Part shown: positions 1 through 9,304 of the stretch, in pieces | Layout of the letters: each line of letters opens with the position of its first letter | Numbering within the stretch: position 1 is the stretch's first letter | Assembly (NCBI GenBank): GCA_021778125.1 | Contig: JAJYCT010000017.1 | Span: 1-32,682, forward strand | Reading direction: 5' to 3' | Length of the DNA: 32,682 nt | DNA from: Myxococcales bacterium | GTDB lineage: Bacteria; Myxococcota_A; Polyangia; Polyangiales; Polyangiaceae | Notes under the pieces: generated by a model | What the model saw: only the letters and a program-made list of their open reading frames with translations | The model's database searches: none | Told to the model about the DNA's origin: nothing | Translations under genes and position numbers: made by a program

Positions 1-1
1 T

Positions 2-934
2 CGCTACGCCGCCGCGGTCGCCCGGCACCTCGGCGTGAAGCACCACGTGCTCGAGGTGGACGCGCGGGCGTTCGTCGACGGCATCGCGCCGGCGCTGACC
101 CACCTGGAGGACCTGCTCTCGGAGCCCATCGCGGTGCCCAACTTCCTGCTGGCGCGCGAGGCCTCGCGCTCGTGCGACGTGCTGTTCACGGGCGAGGGAG
201 GCGATCCGTCCTTCGGGGGCCCCAAGAACGTCGGCATGCTCCTCACGCGCGCGTACGCCTCGTCGCCTCGGGCCCCGTCGCTCGCCGAGGCGTACATGAC
301 GGCCCACCACCACCTCGCCGACGACCTCGATCTCGCCCTCACGCCCGGGTGGCGCGCCCTCCACGACCGGGCCGAGCTCTCGCGGACGTTGAACACGCAC
401 CTGCGGCCCGCGCGGCGTGGCGGCGGGGCGCCGAGCCTGGTCGCCGCCATGATGCGCGCCAACCTCGTGCTCAAGGGGGGGAACAACATCCTCGTGAAGG
501 TCTCCAAGATGGTTGGCGCTCACGACGTGGCGCTCCGCTCGCCGCTCTTCGACCGGGACGTCGTCGAGCTGGCCCTGACGATCCCGTCCTGGCACAAGCT
601 CTGGGGCACCGACGAAAAGACGGTGCTCAAGCGGGCGGCGCTCCGCTCGCTACCGCGGAGCGTCGTCGAGCGCCCCAAGCGCGGGATGGCGGTGCCGCTG
701 CGCGACTGGTTCGGCGGGGCGCTGGGCGAGGTGGCGCGCGACACGCTGACGCCGCGCGCCGTGCGCGATCGGGGGATCTTCCGCTGGGCGTACGTGGAGC
801 GCCTGCTCCGTCTCGAGCGCCTGCCCACCGACCTGGCGCGGACGCGCACGCCGGAGAAGCTGTGGCTGGTGCTCGTCACCGAGCTGCACCAGCGCGCGCT
901 CGAGCGTCTCGTCCGCACGCCGAGGGCAGCGTGA
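2..934 (+). CDS. Asparagine synthase-family protein, C-terminal synthetase domain (5' partial, truncated by window edge)
   Basis: Frame 2 open from the window start; FTGEGGDPSFGG, LVLKGGNNILVKVSKMVGAHDVALRSPLFDRDVVELALTIP and KTVLKRAALRSLPRSVVERPKRGMAVPLRDWF match the C-terminal half of asparagine synthases. Confidence 0.85.
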   Translation, partial: RYAAAVARHLGVKHHVLEVDARAFVDGIAPALTHLEDLLSEPIAVPNFLLAREASRSCDVLFTGEGGDPSFGGPKNVGMLLTRAYASSPRAPSLAEAYMTAHHHLADDLDLALTPGWRALHDRAELSRTLNTHLRPARRGGGAPSLVAAMMRANLVLKGGNNILVKVSKMVGAHDVALRSPLFDRDVVELALTIPSWHKLWGTDEKTVLKRAALRSLPRSVVERPKRGMAVPLRDWFGGALGEVARDTLTPRAVRDRGIFRWAYVERLLRLERLPTDLARTRTPEKLWLVLVTELHQRALERLVRTPRAA

Positions 935-1659
935 GGGGCGCGCTCGACGGCGCGATCAACGAGGCCTCCGCCGCGCTGCGGAGCACCTGCCGGGCCTTCA
1001 CGGGCGCGAACCTGTACCACGCCGTGCTCCGCCTCAGGCCCGAGGCGCGCGGCGCGTGGACGCTCGCGCGGTTCGTCGATGAGGCCCTGGGCCGGCGCCT
1101 GCGGCGAGGCCCGATCGAGGGGCTGCTTCCGCCGCCGCGTCGTCGGCCCGGCTGGCGCCCCTCCGGCCTCGCACGGCAGGAGCGAGACGCGTGCTTCCCG
1201 GCCGCCATCCTTCTGGTCGACCGCCCCGCCATCGTCGATCTGTTCGTGGCCTCGGGGGCGCTTGTGCAGGCGCGGGTCGCCGTGGTGTGCGTCGACGGCA
1301 GCCCCGGCCACGTCATCGGCTGGCTGCGCCGGGGGATGAAGGCGGGACACCGCGCCCCCGTCGGCTACCTGCACGACGCCCAGACCGTGCTCTACCCGTT
1401 CCTGCTCGAGCCGCTCGCGACGCTGAGCCGGCTCGAGCGCGGCTCGCGCATCGCGTACCGCGATCTCGGCATCGGTCCCGGCCGCCCGCTGCGCGATCCG
1501 CTGGGAATCGCGCGCCGGGTCGCCGCGGGCGCCACGTCGCTCGAGGAGGTGCCTCCGAGCAGCCTGGTCGCCTACGCCTGTCAGGAGCTGCTGCGCATGG
1601 TTGCTCCCGACCCCATGCTGCTGCCGATGACGGCCGCGATCGGGTCTGGGCTACAATGA
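931..1659 (+). CDS. Hypothetical protein (~242 aa), translationally coupled to the asparagine synthase-like gene
   Basis: GTG start at 931 overlaps the preceding TGA (GTGA); C-terminal part of ORF 172..1659; no family recognised. Confidence 0.7.
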   Translation: MRGALDGAINEASAALRSTCRAFTGANLYHAVLRLRPEARGAWTLARFVDEALGRRLRRGPIEGLLPPPRRRPGWRPSGLARQERDACFPAAILLVDRPAIVDLFVASGALVQARVAVVCVDGSPGHVIGWLRRGMKAGHRAPVGYLHDAQTVLYPFLLEPLATLSRLERGSRIAYRDLGIGPGRPLRDPLGIARRVAAGATSLEEVPPSSLVAYACQELLRMVAPDPMLLPMTAAIGSGLQ

Positions 1660-1665
1660 GCCGAA

Positions 1666-2304
1666 ATGGATCCGAGTCCTGGTGCGTCCTTCGGCGCGAG
1701 AGTGTTCCCGCCGGAGCTCCCCGCGGTGGTCGAGGCCTCCGCGAGCGATCTCTATTTCTACAGGGCGTTCATCGGCCGGCACGCGGTGCAAGTCGAGCGA
1801 GGCGACTGCGCGTTCCTCCTGTCGGCCGACGAGAAGACCGCCGAGCTTCGCCGTGGCCCAGCGACGGTCGACAGTCGGCGCTTCGCCGTCGTGGTGCGGG
1901 GCTACATGCCCGACGACCGGAGCTGCGCGCTCGTGACGGGTACGCACCTGCCGTACATCAACGGCTGCTCCAGCCGGCAGGTCTTCCCGCCGGAGAGGCC
2001 GGGCGATCCGACGCTCCAGCTGCTGACGGTGCCCCCGTTCTGCTCGGAGCAGGCCCACCACGTGCACCCGACAACGCGCGTCGTGTACGTGCTGCGCGGG
2101 CGCGGACGCTGCGTCGTCGGGATGCCGAGGAGGTCGGTGAGCGAGGAGCTCACCGCCGGGACGGTCGTGATCCTCGAGAAGATGTGCCCGCACCACTTCG
2201 AGACCGACGACGAGGGGTTGACCGTGCTGCCGGTCCACGTCTTCAGCTCCGTGCCGGGCACCGAGACGTCGCACCCGATGTACGCCGGCACGCACCGGAC
2301 GTGA
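1666..2304 (+). CDS. Cupin-domain protein
   Basis: HHVHPTTRVVYVLRGRGRCVVG...LTAGTVVILEKMCPHHFE is a cupin-like double motif; co-directional with upstream genes (6-nt gap). Confidence 0.7.
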   Translation: MDPSPGASFGARVFPPELPAVVEASASDLYFYRAFIGRHAVQVERGDCAFLLSADEKTAELRRGPATVDSRRFAVVVRGYMPDDRSCALVTGTHLPYINGCSSRQVFPPERPGDPTLQLLTVPPFCSEQAHHVHPTTRVVYVLRGRGRCVVGMPRRSVSEELTAGTVVILEKMCPHHFETDDEGLTVLPVHVFSSVPGTETSHPMYAGTHRT

Positions 2305-2339
2305 GCGCCGCCGCGCCGCGCGCAGCGTACGCGGGCGCC

Positions 2340-3044
2340 TCAGGGCCGCGCGGGCGCGGGAGGGGGCGGCACCAGCGGCGCTTCCGACATCACCGGCGCC
2401 TCCCGCGCGACCTGCCCGAGCACGTCGAGCTTCAGGCCGCCGAGGATCCGCGCCCTGGCGAACGCCAGGCGCGACGACAGGATCGCCTCGTCGCTCGCCC
2501 CGTCGACGCGCGTCGAGAAGTCGAACAGGACGCACTTGCGCAGGAAGCCCCCGAACGCCATCACGTGTCCCACGATCGGGCTACCGGGGCCCGCGCCGGG
2601 CTCCACGGCGACCACGATGCGCGTGTCGTAGTTCTCGAGCGTCACGTCGACCGCGTCCTCGAGCGTCTGCATCGGCCCCGCCGGCACCAGCTTGCGCGCG
2701 CGCGCGATCGCCTCGCACTGGGCGCGCCCGACCAGCTCGTCGGCGTGCGCCACGAGCGCCATGACGCGCGACTGGGTCGGCGCGTGCGTCGCGATTAGCT
2801 CGGGGCGCGTGTGGTCGTCGATGCGCCACGTTGGCCCGTCCGGAAGCGGCACCGACAGCCCGAGGCGCCTGGAGTGGTAGCGGGGCAGCGGACGTGGATC
2901 GTCCCCGAACGCCACGGCAGGCGATCGGCCCGACGCCTTCTGGGTCGCGGGAGGCGGCGGCGTTGCGGCGCACGCGGCGAGCGCGAGGCCCGCGAGCAGG
3001 CCGAGCAGGGCCCGGCCCGCGCCCGTCACACCTTCGTGAGCCAC
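2340..3044 (-). CDS. Hypothetical lipoprotein
   Basis: N-terminal signal with lipobox (LLAGLALAAC-AATPPPP); start overlaps the 3' end of the aminotransferase gene; exact start uncertain. Confidence 0.6.
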   Translation of the reverse strand: MAHEGVTGAGRALLGLLAGLALAACAATPPPPATQKASGRSPAVAFGDDPRPLPRYHSRRLGLSVPLPDGPTWRIDDHTRPELIATHAPTQSRVMALVAHADELVGRAQCEAIARARKLVPAGPMQTLEDAVDVTLENYDTRIVVAVEPGAGPGSPIVGHVMAFGGFLRKCVLFDFSTRVDGASDEAILSSRLAFARARILGGLKLDVLGQVAREAPVMSEAPLVPPPPAPARP

Positions 3045-3946
3045 TCGGGGTGCGACGTGTCGCTGCCGCGCGCGACCTCGAAGAACCGGGCCTGAAGGCG
3101 CTTGGTCAAGGGGCCGATCGTCCCGTCACCGACGGTGCGGTTGTCGACCTCGCGCACCGGCGTGACCTCGGCCGCGGTCCCGGTGAAGAAGACCTCGTCG
3201 GCGAGCCAGAGCTGGTCGCGCGTGAGGCGGCACTCGCTCACGGTCAACCCGAGCTCGCGGGCGAGCGTGATGACCGTGTCGCGCGTGATGCCTTCGAGGA
3301 TCGAGCAGGACAGGTCGGGTGTGTGAAGGACGCCCTTGCGCACGACGAAGATGTTCTCGCCCGAGCCCTCGCTCACGTAGCCGCTGGAGTCGAGCAGGAT
3401 GGCCTCGTCGTAGCCGGCGAGCTTGGCCTCGCGCTTGGCCAGGACGCTGTTGGTGTACTGGCCGGTCATCTTGGCCTTGGCCAGGCCGATGTTGATGTGG
3501 TGGCGCGCGAACGAGCTGATCTTGGCGCGGATGCCGCTCTTGAGGGCCTCCTCGCCGAGGTACGCGCCCCACTTCCACGCGATGACGGCCGTGCGCACGG
3601 GGTTGTTCGGGGCGTAGATGCCCATCGCGCCCTCGCCGACGTAGACCATCGGCCGGAGGTACCCCTCGGGCATGCCGTTGACGCGCAGCGTCTCGACGCA
3701 CGCAGCCATGACCTGCTCGCGCGTGAACTCTGGCTTGAGCAGGCACATCTTGCAGGAGTCGAACAGGCGATCGACGTGCTCGCGCAGCCGGAACACGTAG
3801 GTCTGGCCGTCGGCGCGCTTGTACGCGCGGATCCCCTCGAACGCCGCCAGCCCGTAGTGCAGCGAGTGCGTGAGGATATGGACGTTGGCGGCGTCCCAAT
3901 CGACGAGCTGCCCGTCGAGCCAGACCTTCTTCACCTTGTCGACCAT
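3026..3946 (-). CDS. ilvE: Branched-chain amino acid aminotransferase
   Basis: HSLHYGLAAFEGIRAY, GYLRPMVYVGEGAMGIY, EGSGENIFVVRKGVLHTP, ILEGITRDTVI, ADEVFFTGTAAEVTPVREVDNR are class IV aminotransferase (IlvE) motifs. Confidence 0.95.
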   Translation of the reverse strand: MVDKVKKVWLDGQLVDWDAANVHILTHSLHYGLAAFEGIRAYKRADGQTYVFRLREHVDRLFDSCKMCLLKPEFTREQVMAACVETLRVNGMPEGYLRPMVYVGEGAMGIYAPNNPVRTAVIAWKWGAYLGEEALKSGIRAKISSFARHHINIGLAKAKMTGQYTNSVLAKREAKLAGYDEAILLDSSGYVSEGSGENIFVVRKGVLHTPDLSCSILEGITRDTVITLARELGLTVSECRLTRDQLWLADEVFFTGTAAEVTPVREVDNRTVGDGTIGPLTKRLQARFFEVARGSDTSHPEWLTKV

Positions 3947-4049
3947 GGCGCCTCCCTCGGGGGTTCAGGGGCGAACGCGCGGCAGCCTAGTCGGGCGACG
4001 TGAGGTCTGCCAGGAGCAATCGCAATGACGCGAAGCGGCGGGGTGACGG

Positions 4050-4868
4050 TCACCGGGGGGCCGCCCGGGCGAGCCAGAGGGCGAGCAGGTGCGCCAGCAG
4101 ATCGATCGCCGCGTCCGACGACGTCGTGACGGTGGTCGCGCCGGCGCCGCCGGACACCGCCGCCCGCCCGGAGGCCTTGCGCGTCACCAGGCGCTCGTCG
4201 AAGGCGGCCCCCGGCGCCCGCTCGCGCAAGGCGGTCACGGCGCGGCGGAAGTTCTCGGACTCGGTTGCGGCCACCGCCGGCCCCAGGCTCCCCCAGGCGG
4301 TCCCGTGCTCGCGCAGGATCCAGGGCGTGGCCCCGCTGCGCCGGAACGCGTAGAGCACGCCCTCGCGCTCCTCCGACGAGGTGTGCGCCCGCGTCGTGAC
4401 GGTCTTGGTCATCGACAGGCCGCTCGTCAGCAGGGCGCGGCTCATCGAGAACTTCGACTCCTGCGTCCGGCTCTCGGTGTCGGTCCGGCGCCGGTGGACG
4501 GCGGCGATCAGGGCGACGATGTCGCCGTACGGCAGCGCAGCCTCGTCGCCGTCGAGCGCCACGGCGCCGTCCTCGAGCCTGAAGCGGCGCATCGCGACCA
4601 TCGCGCCCGAGCTCACGACGGCCGCCGCGTCGCACGCGACGGCCCGGTGGCCGCGTCCGCGCAGGCGCGCGAGCAGATCGAGCGCCTGCGCCCTGTCGGG
4701 CGTCGTGCGCACGAGGGCCGGCAGCCCCGCCGCGAGCAGCAGGCGCGCGTCGTACGCGCTCGTCCCGAGATCCGCGGCGAGGGCCGCAGCCTCGGCGTCC
4801 ACCGTGCCCGCGAGCTCGGCGAGGGCGACGGCGAACACGGCTACTGCGGGGCGACCGTGGGCGCACAT
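4050..4868 (-). CDS. Hypothetical protein
   Basis: ATG at 4868 (MCAHGRPAVAVFAVALAEL...); C-terminal part of ORF 4050..6107; overlaps the end of the upstream lipoprotein gene. Confidence 0.6.
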   Translation of the reverse strand: MCAHGRPAVAVFAVALAELAGTVDAEAAALAADLGTSAYDARLLLAAGLPALVRTTPDRAQALDLLARLRGRGHRAVACDAAAVVSSGAMVAMRRFRLEDGAVALDGDEAALPYGDIVALIAAVHRRRTDTESRTQESKFSMSRALLTSGLSMTKTVTTRAHTSSEEREGVLYAFRRSGATPWILREHGTAWGSLGPAVAATESENFRRAVTALRERAPGAAFDERLVTRKASGRAAVSGGAGATTVTTSSDAAIDLLAHLLALWLARAAPR

Positions 4869-5826
4869 GTCGACACACCGGCGCCCACGATGTCGAAGCC
4901 GATGCTCATCATGTACGAGGTGTCGATCGCGCCGGTCGCCGGATCGTAGTCGGTCACGTCGCTGCCGCCGGAGCCGAGCTGGCCCTGCGACGTGTAGAGG
5001 TAGAAGTGCCCACCCCAGAACGAGAAGGCCCAGTCCTGCGGCGTCTGCACGCCCGTCATCGGCACCGGGGTCGGGGTGGCGCCGCTCGTCTTGGTGATCT
5101 GCGCGACGTAGACGGGGCGGGTGGTGAAGAAGCCGAAGAGGCGCCCGTCGCCGGTGCCGGTGAGCTCCGCGGCCACGCCGGCGAGCGAGCCGCTGAACGG
5201 CCCGATGGGGCCGACGGCGCCCTTGCCGAAGTCGACCAGGCCGAGGCCCGAGCCCGTGCCCGCCATGCCGTTGCCGACGCCGTCGACGTAGAGCGTCTCT
5301 GCGTTGCCGCCGGTGCTGTCGGTCGAGTAGCCCATGCCGATGCGGTACCAGCCCGACGGTAGCGTGAGCACCGGCTGGGGGCTGCAGCTGCCGTCGCGGG
5401 TGCTGACCTTGTAGACGGCGCCGGCGGTGTCGGTGCCGGTCGTCTGGTCGGACTGCACGTAGTTGACGTACGCGTCGGCGTTGCGGTCGATGGCCATCGA
5501 GTTGGGCTGCATCGACGTCGCGCACTGCAGGGGGCCGATCTTGGTGAACTGCTGGAGGTTGGGCGCGAAGCTGTAGAGGTCGTTCTGTGCCGAGAGCACG
5601 TAGACGAAGTCGGTCGCCTGCCCACTGCACCCGCTGCCACCGCCGCTGCTGCTGCCGCCGGTACCCGAGTCGCCCAGCAGGCCCCCGCTTCCGCTCCCTC
5701 CGCTCTGCTGCCGCCTCCGCTGCTGCTGCCTCCGCCGCCGCCTTCGAAGCCCGAGGTCTGCGACGAGCCGCCGCAGGCGAGCGGCACGAGCAGCGGCAGG
5801 AGAAGGGCGAGGGGTGCGGCGCGCAT
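4841..5826 (-). CDS. Secreted lipoprotein with Gly/Ser linker; apparent +/-1 frameshift in the linker
   Basis: Lipoprotein signal MRAAPLALLLPLLVPLACGGSSQTSGFEGGGGGSSSGGGS starts at 5826 in one frame. The body (SGGSGSGGLLGDSGTGGSSSGGSGCSGQATDFVYVLSAQNDLYSFAPNLQQF...) continues in another frame to 4841. Frames switch around 5700-5712. Confidence 0.65.
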
Positions 5827-5913
5827 GAACGGAAGGTAGCAGCGCCGCGCCGCGCGGGACAATCGAGCCATCCCCGTGGACGAGGGGACCCCGGCGTGGT
5901 CAGTTCCCGGCCG

Positions 5914-6543
5914 ATGAAGCCCGACAAGGCGACCCGCGCGCTGCGCGTGCTGCACTCGGAGCTCGACGCGTGCACGGCGTGCCCGAGGATGATCGGCCCC
6001 GTCGTCCACGGGCCGCCCGTGGCCAGCCCGGTGGTGCTCGTCGGGCAGGCGCCGGGGCCGCGCGAGGGCTCGTTCGGGCGGCCGTTCGCGTGGACGGCGG
6101 GGCGCACGATGTTCCGCTGGTTCCAGGAGTCGCTGGGCGTCGACGAGGAAACGTTCCGGGCGCGCGTCTACATCGCCGCGGTGGCGCGCTGCTTTCCCGG
6201 CAAGGCCAGCGGCGGCGGCGACCGCCGGCCCGACGCCGACGAGGTCGAGCGGTGCCGGACGTGGCTCGAGCGCGAAGTGGCGATCCTCCGCCCCGAGCTC
6301 GTCCTCGCCGTGGGGACCCTCGCGATCGAGCAGGTGTTCGCGACGAAGCAGAAGCTGTCCGACGTCGTCGGCGTCGTGCGGCGCGTGCCCTGGCACGGAC
6401 TCGAGGTCGATGCGATCGCGCTGCCTCACCCGAGCGGGGCGTCGCCGTGGCACAAGGTCGAGCCGGGCAAGGCGCTGCTCGCAGGGGCGCTGCGCGCGGT
6501 CGGGCGCCACCCGGCCATGCGGCGCGCGCTCGCCGGGTCCTGA
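5914..6543 (+). CDS. Uracil-DNA glycosylase superfamily protein (Fe-S, family 4/5-like)
   Basis: CTACPRM, VLVGQAPGPREGSFGRPFAWTAGRTMFRWF, VARCFPGK, LPHPSGAS. Confidence 0.85.
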   Translation: MKPDKATRALRVLHSELDACTACPRMIGPVVHGPPVASPVVLVGQAPGPREGSFGRPFAWTAGRTMFRWFQESLGVDEETFRARVYIAAVARCFPGKASGGGDRRPDADEVERCRTWLEREVAILRPELVLAVGTLAIEQVFATKQKLSDVVGVVRRVPWHGLEVDAIALPHPSGASPWHKVEPGKALLAGALRAVGRHPAMRRALAGS

Positions 6544-6555
6544 GAGGGCGGCCCG

Positions 6556-7572
6556 TCAGGTGCGGCGCGCGAGGGCGCGCCGCGCCCTCGTCATGAGGAC
6601 GAACGCCGCCCGGCGCCAGAAGGGGCGCAGGTATGCGGCCTGGAGGAGGACGGCAAGCGCGATGAGGACGGCCCGCACGCCCTCGGTGCGCCGGTAGAGC
6701 TGCTCGACGTCGAAGGGCACGCTCGGGTCGGGCGTGGTGATGTTCTTGTAGAAGATGTCGAAGGCGAGGGTGACGCCGAGCTCGTTCAGGATGAGCGCGA
6801 GCGCGACGCCGTACGCGAGCGCAATGGCGCGCCGCCACGCGGGCCGGAACGTGAGCAGCGACGCGCACGCGCTCAGGCCCAGCAGGGAGAAGCCCGTCAT
6901 GTACGCCGCGCGCAGCACGTCCCTGGGTGCGAAGTCCGCGCGGAAGCTCACGTAGACGCCCAGGCGCACGACGAGCAGCGTCGACACGAACGCGGCGAAG
7001 ACCAGGAAGGCGAGGTCCCGGCGGCGCGCGACGACGAGCTCGCGCCAGGCGCGCCCGATCGACCCGCGTCCGGCGCTCCGGCCCGCGGTGCGCGGCTCGG
7101 CGGGGTGCACGGCGAGGCCGCCCTGCAAGAGCTCCTGGATCGAACGCTCGGCCTCGGCGAGGCGTCCGGCCATCGTGCGCACGAGCGCGACGGCGACGCG
7201 CGGGCGGCGCTCGCGCAGGTCGTCGAACACCGCGTCGGGCAGCACGAGCGCCTCGACCTCGCCCAGGGCGACGACCGTGGCCGAGCGAAGCTCCCCGGTG
7301 ACCGACGACATCTCGCCGAACGCGCTGCCGGGGCCGAAGCGCCCGAGCTCCTCACGCTCGCCCTTGCGGGGCTCGAGCGACGCCCCGGCCTCGCCGCGCA
7401 GCACGACGAAGACGTCGGCCCCCGCCTCGAGCTCGGCGACGATCCGCTCCCCCCGCGCGTAGCGAGCACGCCGCCCGCGGCGGGCGACGTCGGCGATCGT
7501 CGCGTCGTCGAGGCTCGCGAGGTATGGGACGCGCCGCACGAGCGCGAGCTCCGCGGGGGTGAGCTCGCTCAT
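6556..7572 (-). CDS. Cyclic-nucleotide-binding-domain protein with C-terminal transmembrane region
   Basis: GERIVAELEAGADVFVVLRGEAGAS...FGPGSAFGEMSSVTGELRSATVVAL resembles a cNMP-binding phosphate cassette; hydrophobic helices follow; ATG at 7572 overlaps the upstream TGA. Confidence 0.75.
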   Translation of the reverse strand: MSELTPAELALVRRVPYLASLDDATIADVARRGRRARYARGERIVAELEAGADVFVVLRGEAGASLEPRKGEREELGRFGPGSAFGEMSSVTGELRSATVVALGEVEALVLPDAVFDDLRERRPRVAVALVRTMAGRLAEAERSIQELLQGGLAVHPAEPRTAGRSAGRGSIGRAWRELVVARRRDLAFLVFAAFVSTLLVVRLGVYVSFRADFAPRDVLRAAYMTGFSLLGLSACASLLTFRPAWRRAIALAYGVALALILNELGVTLAFDIFYKNITTPDPSVPFDVEQLYRRTEGVRAVLIALAVLLQAAYLRPFWRRAAFVLMTRARRALARRT

Positions 7573-8579
7573 CGCGCCCCCCGCAGCGTCCGCCACGCGC
7601 GCCTCGCGAGCGCGCCCCAGAGGCGCCGGAACCAGACCAGCTGCACGAGGACGACGGCGGCGATGGCGGCCGCGACGAGGCTCGCCTGCTGCGCGTAGTC
7701 CGGGTCGAGGTTCCAGAAGATGGCAAACTCGTCGAAGACTAGGCCGCAGCCGACGCCGAAGGCGGCCGCGAGCACGCGCAGTATCTTGCGGCCGACGGGG
7801 ACGAGCGCCGCCAGGCCCGAGAGCGCGATGAGCACCAGCCCGTAGTTGAAGTGGTGCACGTGCATCGGGTTCGGGTCGCTGGCCGACTTCACGAGCGCGA
7901 AGAGCTGGTTCTCGAGGTGAAAGTGCAGAATGAAGAAGACCGTGAGGCGCGCGCCGGCGAGCGACACGAGGAACCCCGCCAGCATCCAGAAGGGAGGTTC
8001 GGCGCCCTGCTGCACGACGAGGCGCCGGAAGAGCGCCCGCGGGGCGGTGCGCACGACGCGCGCGCCGCGCCGGGCGAGCGATCGCCGCCGCTCGTCGACC
8101 GCCGCGCGCAGCTCGTCGCCCCGCAGGCCCTCCGCCGAGAGCTCGAGGAGCTGGCGCGCCACGTCCTGGCGCGTGCGCAGCTCGGTGGACAGCTCGCGCG
8201 CGAGCGGCAGCGCGACCGCGGGCACCTCGTCGAGGATGGCGTCGAGGCCCGCACGGTCGAGCGTCGCGATGACCGCCTCGCCCTCCAGTGCCGTCGCCCG
8301 CACGCGCGCGAGGGTGCCCGCGAGCAGCGCGACGTCGCCATGCCGGTCGCCCGGCTCGAGCTCGGAGCGCAGGGGGCCCGCCGCCGAGTCCACCTCGATC
8401 GCGAGCGCGCCGCGGACGGCGACGATCATCCGCGCTCCCTCGGGGGTCGGCTCGAAGGTGCGCGTCGCGCCCCGGGCGAGCACCTCGGCCTGGAAGCGCG
8501 TGGCCGCGCGCCCGATCTCGTCCGGGCGGAGGCGCTCGAACATCGAGAGCTGCGCGAGGACCGCTTCGACGTCCAGCAT
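7569..8579 (-). CDS. cNMP-binding-like (degenerate) domain plus integral membrane domain
   Basis: N-terminal cNMP-fold-like region without a canonical FGE..R(S/T)A cassette; C-terminal TM region with MHVHHFNYG and GLVFDEFAIFWNLDPDY. Confidence 0.7.
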   Translation of the reverse strand: MLDVEAVLAQLSMFERLRPDEIGRAATRFQAEVLARGATRTFEPTPEGARMIVAVRGALAIEVDSAAGPLRSELEPGDRHGDVALLAGTLARVRATALEGEAVIATLDRAGLDAILDEVPAVALPLARELSTELRTRQDVARQLLELSAEGLRGDELRAAVDERRRSLARRGARVVRTAPRALFRRLVVQQGAEPPFWMLAGFLVSLAGARLTVFFILHFHLENQLFALVKSASDPNPMHVHHFNYGLVLIALSGLAALVPVGRKILRVLAAAFGVGCGLVFDEFAIFWNLDPDYAQQASLVAAAIAAVVLVQLVWFRRLWGALARRAWRTLRGAR

Positions 8580-8655
8580 CGGGGCTCGCGCACTACGCTA
8601 CGCGCCCGTGCTCGAACAGCACAGGCCCACCTCGTCTGGCGCTAGCATCCCGCCC

Positions 8656-9258
8656 ATGAAGCCATCGTCTCTGGTGGGTCCGCTCCTCGCGCTCGGCGCG
8701 GTGGGCCTCGCGGCCGGCTGCCACAGGTCGTCGTCTGGCTCGGACGAGGGGACGCCCGCGCCGGCGGTCTCCGTGCTGCCGGCGCCGCCGGGCCTGTTCG
8801 CGCTCGAGGACGGCACGACGCTCAAGCTGCCGGAGGGCGCGCTGCTGCTGAACCTGGTGCGGCCACCGCCCCCGGGGCAGGTGTCGTCGCGGATCTTCAA
8901 CGTGCCCTCCGAGGGGGTCATCCTGACCGTGGCGCTCGCCAGGCCCGCAGCGCAGACGTGCGACGCGATCCTCGCCGGTGCGCTCGCGCAGGCGGGCGCC
9001 GTCGGCGCCGACCCGAAGCTCGGGCGCGCGGGCGCCGCCGAGAAGCGCGTGCTCGGCGGCCACCCGGCCGCCTACACCGAGGCCGCGACCCGCTCGGCCC
9101 AGGAGGCGCAGTTCAACATGCCGTACCACGCCACGGCGTCGTACGTCGTCTGCACCAAGGGGGCGTCGGTGAAGCTGACGCTCTCGCTCCTGCACGGGGA
9201 GATGAACGATCGCGCGCGCAAGGTCCTCGACGCGGTGGCGACGTCCGTCGCGTTCTAG
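8656..9258 (+). CDS. Hypothetical lipoprotein
   Basis: MKPSSLVGPLLALGAVGLAAGC lipobox; ATG at 8656. Confidence 0.75.
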   Translation: MKPSSLVGPLLALGAVGLAAGCHRSSSGSDEGTPAPAVSVLPAPPGLFALEDGTTLKLPEGALLLNLVRPPPPGQVSSRIFNVPSEGVILTVALARPAAQTCDAILAGALAQAGAVGADPKLGRAGAAEKRVLGGHPAAYTEAATRSAQEAQFNMPYHATASYVVCTKGASVKLTLSLLHGEMNDRARKVLDAVATSVAF

Positions 9259-9304
9259 GCGGAGCGGTCTTCGTCGATCGGCCGCGCGGCCTACCCCTTC
9301 CGGA

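Noticed and set aside
2831-4003. 390-aa plus-strand ORF antisense to ilvE
   Set aside because: Mirror-frame artefact of high GC; the minus strand encodes a clear aminotransferase.
9280-9291. GGCCGCGCGGCC palindrome between convergent genes as a terminator
   Set aside because: Only 4 usable base pairs and no T-tract; such palindromes are frequent at this GC content.
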